The notes under the pieces were generated by a model that made no database searches, was not told the DNA's origin, and worked only from the letters and a program-made list of their open reading frames with translations. From 73-13 sp035555435 (GTDB lineage Bacteria; Actinomycetota; Actinomycetes; Actinomycetales; Microbacteriaceae): a DNA stretch of 64,000 bases. Each line of letters starts with the position of its first letter. Position 1 is the first letter of the stretch. Below are positions 7,554 to 14,945 of this stretch, piece after piece. The stretch lies in assembly GCA_035555435.1 (NCBI GenBank), contig DATMGN010000056.1, positions 1-64,000 on the forward strand, given 5' to 3'. The position numbers and the translations under genes are program-made.

Positions 7554-7559
7554 TAGGAT
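7554..7559 (+). promoter_or_regulatory. -10 box TAGGAT for the aminotransferase gene (leaderless)
   Basis: TAGGAT is followed by 7 bases and GTG 7567, the distance expected when transcription starts at the start codon. This decides the start; an upstream GTG at 7543 would precede the box. Confidence 0.6.
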
Positions 7560-7566
7560 TGACGCC

Positions 7567-8766
7567 GTGCCCCGCATCTCGCCCCGCATCGCCGCCATCG
7601 CCGAGTCCGCGACGCTCAAGGTCGACGCCAAGGCGAAGGGGCTGAAGGCGGCCGGCCGCCCCGTCATCTCCTACGCCGCGGGCGAGCCGGACTTCCCCAC
7701 GCCCGAGAACGTCGTCGAGGCGGCCGCGCGCGCCGTCCGCGACCCCAAGAACCACAAGTACACGCCCGCGTCGGGCCTCCCCGAGCTCCGCGAGGCGATC
7801 GCGGCGAAGACGGCACGCGACTCCGGTTGGGCAGCCGAGGCGGGGCAGGTCATCGTCACCAACGGCGGGAAGCAGGCCGTCTACCAGGCCTTCGCGACGA
7901 TCGTCGGCGAGGGCGACGAGGTGCTCGTGCCCGGGCCGTATTGGACCACGTATCCCGAGGCCATCCGCCTCGCGGGTGGCGTGCCCGTCGACGTCTTCGC
8001 GGGCGCCGACCAGGGCTACAAGGTCACGGTCGAGCAGCTCGAGGCGGCTGCGACACCGCGCACCAAGGTGCTGCTCTTCGTCTCCCCATCGAACCCGACC
8101 GGCGCCGTCTACACCGCGGAGGAGACCCGCGCGATCGGCGAGTGGGCCGACGAGCGGGGGCTCTGGGTCATCTCGGACGAGATCTACCAGAACCTCACCT
8201 ACGACGAGTTCGCGGGCCGGTCGGCGCCGTCGATCGTCGGCGGGGTGCCGTCGCTCGCGGAGCGTACCATCCTCGTCAACGGCGTCGCGAAGTCGTACTC
8301 GATGACCGGCTGGCGGCTCGGCTGGATGGTCGGCCCCGCGGACGCGATCAAGGCAGCGGCGAACCTGCAATCGCATCTGACGTCCAACGTCAACAACATC
8401 GCGCAGCGCGCCGCGCTCGAGGCGCTGACCGGCTCGCAGGACACGGTTGAGGCGATGCGACAGGCCTTCGACCGCCGCCGCGGCACGATCGTCGCCGGGC
8501 TCGCTTCGATCCCCGGATTCCAGGTGCCCGTACCCAAGGGCGCGTTCTACGTCTACCCGGACGTGTCGGCGCTCCTCGGCGGCACGTGGGAGGGCGTGAC
8601 GCCGACGACGACGCTCGAGCTCGCCGACCTCATCCTCGACAAGGCCGAGGTCGCGGTGGTCCCGGGTGAGGCGTTCGGACCGTCCGGCTATCTGCGGCTG
8701 TCGTACGCGCTCGGCGACGACGACCTCGCGGAGGGCATCGCGCGGCTGGCGCGGCTCTTCGGCTGA
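7567..8766 (+). CDS. aspC: Pyridoxal phosphate-dependent aspartate aminotransferase (class I)
   Basis: The 399-residue protein is a fold-type I aminotransferase of the Ib subgroup: VISYAAGEPDFPTPENV near the N-terminus, NGGKQAVYQAF for cofactor phosphate contact, SPSNPTGAVY, DEIYQNLTYD and the lysine motif VAKSYSMTGWRLGW around residue 230. It transfers the amino group of aspartate to 2-oxoglutarate and often also acts on other amino or keto acids. It is transcribed divergently from tRNA-Trp, as often seen in actinobacteria. The exact substrate is inferred from family membership. Confidence 0.92.
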   Translation: MPRISPRIAAIAESATLKVDAKAKGLKAAGRPVISYAAGEPDFPTPENVVEAAARAVRDPKNHKYTPASGLPELREAIAAKTARDSGWAAEAGQVIVTNGGKQAVYQAFATIVGEGDEVLVPGPYWTTYPEAIRLAGGVPVDVFAGADQGYKVTVEQLEAAATPRTKVLLFVSPSNPTGAVYTAEETRAIGEWADERGLWVISDEIYQNLTYDEFAGRSAPSIVGGVPSLAERTILVNGVAKSYSMTGWRLGWMVGPADAIKAAANLQSHLTSNVNNIAQRAALEALTGSQDTVEAMRQAFDRRRGTIVAGLASIPGFQVPVPKGAFYVYPDVSALLGGTWEGVTPTTTLELADLILDKAEVAVVPGEAFGPSGYLRLSYALGDDDLAEGIARLARLFG

Positions 8767-8780
8767 CGGCGGGGGGGGAT

Positions 8781-8864
8781 GTCGATACGCCGCTGCGAGG
8801 CTACTCGATCCCCGGTTAGGGCACTGCGCGGCTACTCGATCCCCGGGTAGGCCGCTGCGCGGGT
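8781..8864. repeat. REP-like element, family 1, degenerate
   Basis: The sequence starts GTCGATACGCCGCTGCGAGG and then twice reads CTACTCGATCCCCGG with CGCTGCGCGG-type arms. It is a decayed copy of the element found in menC and at 39366-39445, and it sits between two convergent genes. Confidence 0.65.
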
Positions 8865-8866
8865 GG

Positions 8867-9757
8867 TTAGTAGCGGGGCGGGGCGAACGCCGGGGCGTCG
8901 TACAGGATCTCCGACTCGACCCGGCGCCCGAAGGCGGCCGCGAGCAGCACGACGATGAGCCGGATCACGACGCCGATGACGATCAGCACGACGAGGGCCG
9001 CGACCTCGCCGAGCGCGCTCGCGAGTGGCTCTCCGAGCAGGTAGGCGCCGAAGACGAGCGCGAGCGCGATCGGCACCGTCCACAGCACATGCCACTTGCG
9101 GTCGCCGGAGATCGCGTACGCGATCACGCCGATGAGCACCTCGAGCGCGACGGGCAGCGCCGTGTACAGGGCCAGCAGGAATCCGGCGCCCTCGAAGCCG
9201 CTGAACGCGAGCGTGATCGCCCCGATGACGAGCTGCGGGATGAAGAGCAGCAGGAGCCCCAGCGCGAGGAACCCGATGACGACGGTGGCCGCGCCGCCGA
9301 TCCGTCGACCGATCGTCTGACCGGCGACGATCGCGGCGACGAAGGCGAGGATGAACGCGATCGCCTCGAGCCCCAGCGTCGCGGCGTACGCCGCCGACAC
9401 CCCGCTCGCGATCTCCTGGGCCCCCGCGAAGAGCGTGTCGACGAGGCTGATGCCGAAGATCGGGAGCACGCCGACGACACCGTAGACGACGATCCACACC
9501 ACACCGGTCGTGAGCCAGAGCACGCGGCCGGCCGGGCTCAGCGCATAGCTGCGCACCGCGGGCGTCGGCACGAGATAAACGGGGGCGGGAGCCGCGGTGG
9601 CGGCGGGCGGCGGTGGCGCCTCCTCAGTCGGCACCCAGTTGAGGTGCTGGGTGGCCTGCTCCGCGAACTCGGGGTGTTCCGCGGCGATCCGACGCAGCTC
9701 GAGCACCTCCGTCGCCGGGTCGAAGAGCGCATTCCAGTCGTCGCTGCGGTCCGCCAT
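8867..9757 (-). CDS. Multi-pass membrane protein with N-terminal variant leucine-rich repeat segment
   Basis: The 296-residue protein starts with a soluble part (about 1-70) whose LELRRIAAEHPEFAEQATQHLNWV resembles the variant Leu-rich repeat segment found in actinobacterial membrane proteins. A proline/alanine-rich linker follows, then about six hydrophobic segments between residues 80 and 275. No enzyme motif is visible and the function is unknown. The ATG at 9757 has TAGGCT 7 bases upstream (9765-9770, minus strand), so the mRNA is probably leaderless. Confidence 0.65.
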   Translation of the reverse strand: MADRSDDWNALFDPATEVLELRRIAAEHPEFAEQATQHLNWVPTEEAPPPPAATAAPAPVYLVPTPAVRSYALSPAGRVLWLTTGVVWIVVYGVVGVLPIFGISLVDTLFAGAQEIASGVSAAYAATLGLEAIAFILAFVAAIVAGQTIGRRIGGAATVVIGFLALGLLLLFIPQLVIGAITLAFSGFEGAGFLLALYTALPVALEVLIGVIAYAISGDRKWHVLWTVPIALALVFGAYLLGEPLASALGEVAALVVLIVIGVVIRLIVVLLAAAFGRRVESEILYDAPAFAPPRY

Positions 9758-9799
9758 GGCCCGAAGCCTAGCGGCGGGCCCACGGGAGGGGAACAGACC

Positions 9800-10909
9800 T
9801 CAGGCGCCGGCGTCGTCGAAGAGGATGACGGGCTCAGGGCGCAGGACGACGCCGAACTCCTGCGAGACGCGCAGCTGCACGAACTCGGCGAGCTGCACGA
9901 TCTCGCGCGCCGTCGCCCCGCCCGTGTTGACGATCGAGAGCGTGTGCCGCGGGGAAATGGCCGCCCGCGATCCGGGGATCGCGAACCCGCGCGCGATACC
10001 GGCTCGCTCGATGAGCCACGCGGCCGAGAGCTTCACGTCGCGGCGGTCCGGATAGTCGCGGATGACGGGACCCGCATCGAGCGGGGCCGCGATCGCGGCG
10101 GCGTCGGGGCCGACCGGCCAGCGCGGCGCGTCGGCGGGGAGCGAGCGCGCCCAGTTCTCGTCGACGATGGGGTTGACGAAGAACGAGCCGCAGCTCGGCA
10201 GCAGGTCGGCGTGCGGTTCGCCGTGCGGCAGGTCGGCGGGGTCGAGCATGCCCTTGCCGCGACGCAGGTCGAGCACGGCCTCGCGGATGCGCTCGAGCGG
10301 CACGGGGTGGCCGACGCTGACGCCGAGCGCGGCGGCGAGCTGGTCGTAGCCGACGGCGCCGACCCGCGCCGGCGTCATCGCGAGCTCGACGGACACGACG
10401 ACGCCCGCGCGGCCGCGCTTGAGCTCGCTCGTCCGGTAGCCGAGCCCGAGGTCCGCCGCGGCGATGCGCTGGAGCTCGCCGAGCTCCGCGTCATAGAAGT
10501 CGATCGCGTGCAGCACGGATGAGAGCTCCTGGCCGTAGGCGCCGATGTTCTGCACGGGCGCCGCACCCGCGGAGCCCGGGATGCCCGAGAGCGCCTCGAT
10601 GCCGGCGAGGCCGCGGTCCACGCAGAACGCGACGACGCGGTCCCAGCGCTCCCCCGCCGCGACGCGCAGGTGGATGCGCCCGTCGTCGGCGGCAATCGAC
10701 TCGATGCCGCGCACGCCCTCGGTGAGGATGACGGTCTGATCGAGTCCTTCGTCGGGGGCGACGACATTGGACCCGCCGCCGAGCACGAGCCAGTCGTCGG
10801 CATCCTGCGCCGCGACCGCTTCGACGAGCTCGCGGCGGTCGGCCGGGCGCTCGATGCGTCGCGCGGGACCGCCGACCCGCATCGTGGTCAGCTCCGCGAG
10901 GTCGGTCAC
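9800..10909 (-). CDS. murB: UDP-N-acetylenolpyruvoylglucosamine reductase
   Basis: The 369-residue protein has the FAD-binding pattern of MurB (TTMRVGGPARRI near the start, VLGGGSNVV near residue 42, GIPGSAGAAPVQNIGAYGQE) and the catalytic serine motif SCGSFFVNP near residue 240. It reduces the enolpyruvyl group to form UDP-N-acetylmuramic acid in peptidoglycan synthesis. The GTG start overlaps the stop of the upstream dehydratase gene by 4 bases, so the genes are translationally coupled. The two upstream MaoC-like genes are common companions of murB in actinobacteria. Confidence 0.95.
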   Translation of the reverse strand: MTDLAELTTMRVGGPARRIERPADRRELVEAVAAQDADDWLVLGGGSNVVAPDEGLDQTVILTEGVRGIESIAADDGRIHLRVAAGERWDRVVAFCVDRGLAGIEALSGIPGSAGAAPVQNIGAYGQELSSVLHAIDFYDAELGELQRIAAADLGLGYRTSELKRGRAGVVVSVELAMTPARVGAVGYDQLAAALGVSVGHPVPLERIREAVLDLRRGKGMLDPADLPHGEPHADLLPSCGSFFVNPIVDENWARSLPADAPRWPVGPDAAAIAAPLDAGPVIRDYPDRRDVKLSAAWLIERAGIARGFAIPGSRAAISPRHTLSIVNTGGATAREIVQLAEFVQLRVSQEFGVVLRPEPVILFDDAGA

Positions 10910-11382
10910 CCGGCCTCCGGGGTGTCGAGCGCGAGTCCGCTCACGGTCACCTGTGCCTTGCCGAGCACGGTCTCGCCTGCCGCAGTGACGGTGAGGTCGA
11001 TCCGCGCGGTGCCGGCCTCGGCGTCGAGCGCCCCGACCGTCGCGGTGATGTGCACGTCGGCGCCGGTCTCGGCGTCGACGACGACCATGCGGGTGAACCG
11101 GACGCCGTAGCCGGTGATCCGGGGACCCTCCGACTCGCTGCGCTCGCTCAGGGATCCGCTTGGGGCGGGCCGAAGGGCGGCGACCCAGTCGACGACGGGC
11201 TGCGCGGCGAGGCCCATCGTGAGCATCCCGTGGGCGATGACGCCGGGGAGCCCGACCGAGGCGGCGACCTCGTCGTCCTGGTGGATGGGGTTGTGGTCGC
11301 CGGAGGCCTCGGCGTACGCGCGGAGGGCGTCCCGGGTGAGGTGGACATCGCGTTCTGCGATGACGTCGCCGACGGCGATCAT
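10906..11382 (-). CDS. MaoC-like (R)-hydratase, second hot-dog subunit, with REP-derived insertion
   Basis: This 158-residue single hot-dog protein has the hydratase 2 motif ASGDHNPIHQDDEVAASVGLPGVIAHGM (about residues 26-53) with the catalytic Asp and His. Such proteins pair with a FAS1-like hot-dog subunit to form a 3-hydroxyacyl dehydratase, like mycobacterial HadAB. Residues about 73-88 (PAPSGSLSERSESEGP) look foreign: the DNA there is a palindromic REP-like element read in frame. Overlaps of 4 bases with both neighbours show an operon with murB. The acyl substrate is unknown. Confidence 0.82.
   Translation of the reverse strand: MIAVGDVIAERDVHLTRDALRAYAEASGDHNPIHQDDEVAASVGLPGVIAHGMLTMGLAAQPVVDWVAALRPAPSGSLSERSESEGPRITGYGVRFTRMVVVDAETGADVHITATVGALDAEAGTARIDLTVTAAGETVLGKAQVTVSGLALDTPEAG
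11118..11166. repeat. REP-like element, family 2, inside a coding region
   Basis: The sequence contains CCGACTCGCTGCGCTCGCTC followed by AGGGATCC, related to the CCCCTGAGCGAGCCGC elements near menE. Translated on the minus strand it gives SLSERSESEGP. Confidence 0.6.
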
Positions 11383-11780
11383 GCGCCGGCTCCGACGAGC
11401 AGCATCGAGGTCGCAGTCGCGACGGTCTCCCCCGAGCCGTCGACGATCAGGGTCTCGGCCGTGAGCATCGCGTTCGCACCGAGGGTGCGGATCGAGCTGA
11501 TGGTCATCGTGCCGGTCAGCTCGTCGCCCGCGACGATGGGCCGCGCATAGGCGAAGCGCTGCTCGCCGTGCACGACGTTGCGGATCTCGAAGCCCGTGGT
11601 CGGGTCCGCGAGCAGCGCGTCGAGTGCGGCCTGCTGGACGACGATCGCGTAGGTCGGCGGCGCGCTGCTCGCATCGCTCGCGCCGACGGCCGCCGCGAAC
11701 TGGGCGATGTGCTCGGCGCTGACGCGGATCGGTGCGGTCGGCGGGTATGTGCGGCCCTGCAGATCGGGGTTCACCGGCAT
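11379..11780 (-). CDS. FAS1-like dehydratase domain protein (HadA-type hot-dog)
   Basis: The 133-residue protein matches the N-terminal-type hot-dog of HadA: LQGRTYPPTAPIRVS, IVVQQAALDALL, IRNVVHGEQRFAYARPIVAGDELTG. It lacks the catalytic Asp/His pair, supplied by the downstream MaoC-like partner; together they likely dehydrate a 3-hydroxyacyl thioester. The ATG at 11780 is chosen because TAGGCT lies 7 bases upstream (11788-11793, minus strand). Its stop overlaps the next start by 4 bases. Confidence 0.8.
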   Translation of the reverse strand: MPVNPDLQGRTYPPTAPIRVSAEHIAQFAAAVGASDASSAPPTYAIVVQQAALDALLADPTTGFEIRNVVHGEQRFAYARPIVAGDELTGTMTISSIRTLGANAMLTAETLIVDGSGETVATATSMLLVGAGA

Positions 11781-11800
11781 GACGCCCAGCCTACTCAGCG

Positions 11801-12613
11801 TCATCCGGCGAGCCGGATGCCGGCCGTGGCCGCCTCGGCGCGCGCCATGCGCCGGGCGTAGGCGTCGAGCGCCGCCCGGTGCACAGGGCTCGCGCGAGGC
11901 AGCCACTCCTCATGGATGAGGAACCCGACGAGGAGCGAGGCGCGGGCGTGATCCGGCCGGGCGCCGATCACGACGTTGACGAGGGCGCGTAGCTGCTCGC
12001 GCGACCAGCCGAGGCCGAGCAGTCCCTCGTCGAGCGCCGTCCGGGTGTGCAGCCGGCTGAGCGAGCCGTCCTGCGCCCGGTCGACGACGCGCTCGAGGAC
12101 CCGGGCGAGACTGCCGTGCAGCCGCGCCGGGGTCCCGGGCCTCAGCGCCCGGTGCACGGCGCCGACGGCCGTCGCGAGCTCGACGGGCGCGATGCGTCGC
12201 CGGGGCGCGGGCCTCCGCGAGACCGCGTCGAGCTCGACCTCGGACTCGGTGCCGATCTCCCGCGACAGCGCGTTGACGAGGCTGCGCCCGAGGTAGGCGC
12301 CGGGGTCCTGGGTGGACGGCGAGCGCACGGCGCGGACGAGCTGCGACGGCGGCGCGAAGGACTCCACGACGAGCCCGAGGACGACGCCCGGGTCGACGAA
12401 TCGGCCGGTGCGCGCCCGCACGCCGCGGGCGACCGGAGCCGCGACCTCCGCCTCGATGCGGGCCGCGAGCGCGCGGCCCGACGCACCGCCCCACCACGCG
12501 CCGTACTCGCGCGGGTCCGACGGCACGGCGGCGACGAGGCGGCGGAGGGTCGCACCGGGATCGGACGGGGACTCGGTGCGACGGGAGGTGGGACGGCTCG
12601 GCTCGGGAGGCAT
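11801..12613 (-). CDS. Hypothetical protein, arginine/alanine-rich, soluble
   Basis: The 270-residue product has no domain I recognise, no signal peptide and no membrane span. It is mostly helical in composition, with many Arg, Ala and Val residues. TAGCGT (12620-12625, minus strand) stands 6 bases before the ATG at 12613, which supports a real, leaderless gene. The gap 12614-12715 upstream holds only this box and a copy of GCGTTCTG at 12651. Confidence 0.55.
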   Translation of the reverse strand: MPPEPSRPTSRRTESPSDPGATLRRLVAAVPSDPREYGAWWGGASGRALAARIEAEVAAPVARGVRARTGRFVDPGVVLGLVVESFAPPSQLVRAVRSPSTQDPGAYLGRSLVNALSREIGTESEVELDAVSRRPAPRRRIAPVELATAVGAVHRALRPGTPARLHGSLARVLERVVDRAQDGSLSRLHTRTALDEGLLGLGWSREQLRALVNVVIGARPDHARASLLVGFLIHEEWLPRASPVHRAALDAYARRMARAEAATAGIRLAG

Positions 12614-12715
12614 GCCGCGACGCTAGGGACGCGGCGCGGGCGCCGGCGTTCATCGCGTTCTGATCTTGAGCAACTCCGCCGAAAGCGCGCCTGTGAGGGG
12701 CTCGCGCAGCGCCGG

Positions 12716-14488
12716 TCAGCAGTGGTGCTGCGCGTGCTCGTGCAGTCCCGCGTGCTGCGCCGGGTCGATCGCCGACAGCTCCGCGAGGAACGCGTCGAGG
12801 TCGATCGGCCGGCCAGAACGCCAGGTCGCGAGCACCTTGACCTCGTCCACGAGGTGCGCCGGATCCACGGTCCACGGGTCCGCCGACAGCACGACGAAGT
12901 CGGCGAGGCGCCCCGCCGCGATGACCCCGAGATCGTCGCCGCGTCCGATGTGGCGCGCCGCCTGAACCGTGTGCGCGCGGAACGCGTCATCGAGCCCGAT
13001 CGCCTGCTCCGGCCCATGGACCTGACCAGAGCCGGTGCGGCGTGTGACGGCGGCTTGCACGTTGCGCAGCGGGATCGGCGGGCTGACGGTGCCGTCGTTG
13101 TGGAAGCTCACCGTCGCGCCGCTGCGGACGGCATCGCCGAAGCGCTGCCACTGCGAGCCGATCTCCGGCGCGAAGAGCGTGCCGTCGAGGAGGTCGCCCC
13201 AGTAGATGAACTGGAAGGGGGCCATCGAGATGCCGACGCCGAGCGCCGCGGCCCGCTCGAACTGGTCGCCGCGCGCGCCGCCGACATGCTCGACCCGCCA
13301 GCCGTGGTCGGTGCCGCGCAGGCCCTGGAGTCCGAGCGCCCGCTCGAACGCGTCGAGGACGACGTCGAGACCGACATCGCCGTTGACGTGGAACGCCATC
13401 TGGTAGTCCGAGCCCGCGAACGAGTCGAGCAGGGCGTCGAGTTCCGTGCGGGAGTAGTTCATCATCGACTCGCCGCTGGGACCGATCGGGATGCCGGCGT
13501 CCCGGACGGTCGCGTTGTCCAGATACGGGAACGAGTTCGCGACGTTGCCGACCCAGGGCGAGCCGTCCGCCCAGAGCTTGATGCCGACCTTGCGGACCAT
13601 GTCCGCGGGAGCCGTCGTCGTCAGCGGTGCGGCCGCGTCCGCCTCCGTGGACATGTGGTACAGCGACAGTCGCAGCGGGCTGTCCGGCAGCGAGGCGAGC
13701 GCCGTGATCGCGGGCAGCAGGCTCGAGTTGTACGTGTGCTCCGTCGTCGCCGTCACGCCGTTCTCCGCCATATAGCGGTACCACCGCGCCGCCGACAGCA
13801 GCGGGTCGGTGATGACCTGGGCCATGAGCGGGGTCGCGACCGCCATGACGGCGGGCAGCTCGTAGGCGCGTCCGTTCGACGTGCCGTCGGCGTTGCGGCC
13901 GAACCGCGCGCCGACCGGATCCGCCGGCGGCGTCCCGTCGGCCCAGCCGAGGAGGTGCATGAGCGCCGTGTTGAAGTAGACCTCGTGGCCCGAGTTGTCG
14001 ACGACAGCGACCGGACGGTCGGGGAAGAAACCGTCGAGCTCGACGTTCGTCAGCTCCGGCGCCGACTGCAGGGTGCGATCCAGGCCGTTGAAGATGAGAC
14101 CGTCGCCCGCCGGCGTCTGCGCCTCGAGCCGCGCGAACAGCGCCGTCACGTCCGCGTAGGTCGGGTATCCGACGTACGGCGCGATCCAGTGCGCCGGCTC
14201 GCGGCAGGTCATGCCGCTGACGATCGGGTGACTGTGCGAGTCGATGAAGCCGGGCATGAGTGTCGCGGCGCCGAGGTCGACGAGCTCCGCGTCCGGATAG
14301 AACGCGATGAGCTCGGCCCGGTCGCCGACGCGCGCGATCGTCCCCGTCGCGGTGTCGATCGCGACCGCCTCGGCGCGCGGGCGCGCCTCGTCCATCGTGA
14401 TGACCGCGGAGGCGACGACGATCCGGTCGGCGCGCGGCGTCGCGTCGGTGCTCGCGATCTGGGCGGCATCGCCGACGTCGAGATTCAT
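12716..14488 (-). CDS. YtcJ-like metal-dependent amidohydrolase (amidohydrolase family 3)
   Basis: The 590-residue protein carries the metal-binding motif MPGFIDSHSHPI (about residue 78-89), the YtcJ-type FNGLDRTLQSAPELTNVELD, further ligands in MAFHVNGDVGLD and WRVEHVGG, and SFHNDGTVSPP, then the C-terminal beta-sandwich LGVIAAGRLADFVVLSADPW. Family members hydrolyse amides or N-acyl compounds; the substrate is unknown. The C-terminus ends in a His-rich tail (HAGLHEHAQHHC) that could bind metal. GGAG lies directly at the ATG. Confidence 0.88.
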   Translation of the reverse strand: MNLDVGDAAQIASTDATPRADRIVVASAVITMDEARPRAEAVAIDTATGTIARVGDRAELIAFYPDAELVDLGAATLMPGFIDSHSHPIVSGMTCREPAHWIAPYVGYPTYADVTALFARLEAQTPAGDGLIFNGLDRTLQSAPELTNVELDGFFPDRPVAVVDNSGHEVYFNTALMHLLGWADGTPPADPVGARFGRNADGTSNGRAYELPAVMAVATPLMAQVITDPLLSAARWYRYMAENGVTATTEHTYNSSLLPAITALASLPDSPLRLSLYHMSTEADAAAPLTTTAPADMVRKVGIKLWADGSPWVGNVANSFPYLDNATVRDAGIPIGPSGESMMNYSRTELDALLDSFAGSDYQMAFHVNGDVGLDVVLDAFERALGLQGLRGTDHGWRVEHVGGARGDQFERAAALGVGISMAPFQFIYWGDLLDGTLFAPEIGSQWQRFGDAVRSGATVSFHNDGTVSPPIPLRNVQAAVTRRTGSGQVHGPEQAIGLDDAFRAHTVQAARHIGRGDDLGVIAAGRLADFVVLSADPWTVDPAHLVDEVKVLATWRSGRPIDLDAFLAELSAIDPAQHAGLHEHAQHHC

Positions 14489-14577
14489 CTCCGGCCCCCT
14501 CGCGCATGATGCGCCCGATATAGAACGCCAGGGTAGAGCAGGCGCAGGCCGATGTCACTCGCCGCGGGCAAGAGAAT

Positions 14578-14629
14578 ACGGCCTGAGTGCCCGTCTCGCG
14601 CCGCCAGACCGGAAGGGCACTCAGGCCGT
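14578..14629. repeat. Perfect 15-bp inverted repeat in intergenic DNA
   Basis: Arms ACGGCCTGAGTGCCC (14578-14592) and its exact reverse complement (14615-14629) enclose a 22-nt loop. There is no T-run. It belongs to the same style as the palindromes at 2365 and 32256. Confidence 0.85.
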
Positions 14630-14665
14630 CTGCGCTCACCGGGTGTGGTCCGGCCTCTCGCGCTC

Positions 14666-14690
14666 GGGACCCTGAGGGGGGGGTGGTCCC
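14666..14690 (-). terminator. Possible terminator downstream of the 34-residue gene
   Basis: GGGACC and GGTCCC form a 6-bp stem around a 13-nt G-rich loop about 80 bases beyond the small gene on the minus strand. Nothing else is visible between 14691 and 14771. Confidence 0.3.
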
Positions 14691-14771
14691 GTGGCTTGAT
14701 ACGACGAGGCTAGGCGAGCCCGGAAGCACGCGCGCGGGGCTTGACTGGGTCCACCCCGACGCGCTATGGGC

Positions 14772-14876
14772 TTAGCCGCCCTTGCGGCGAGGCGTGACCT
14801 CGGTCTTCGACCGCTTCTGCTCGCGCTTCTCCTTGAGGGTCTGCTTCGCGACCTTCTTCGACTGTTCTTTCGCCAT
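14772..14876 (-). CDS. Very small, highly basic protein (34 aa)
   Basis: ATG 14876 opens a 34-codon frame reading MAKEQSKKVAKQTLKEK and ending TPRRKGG. About 14 residues are Lys or Arg and the rest is mainly polar. AAGGGAAG lies about 10 bases upstream. The composition suggests nucleic-acid or ribosome binding, but I recognise no family. It lies just downstream of the ligD stop on the same strand. Confidence 0.6.
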   Translation of the reverse strand: MAKEQSKKVAKQTLKEKREQKRSKTEVTPRRKGG

Positions 14877-14945
14877 GGTGGTACTCGCTTCCCTTATGAC
14901 AGCTGGCGGGTATCCGAGCGACCATAGCCCAGTTGCGTCAGGAAG

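Noticed and set aside
12047..14509. Open frame of 820 codons opposite the amidohydrolase
   Set aside because: The minus-strand gene has full amidohydrolase motifs; the plus-strand frame has only biased composition.
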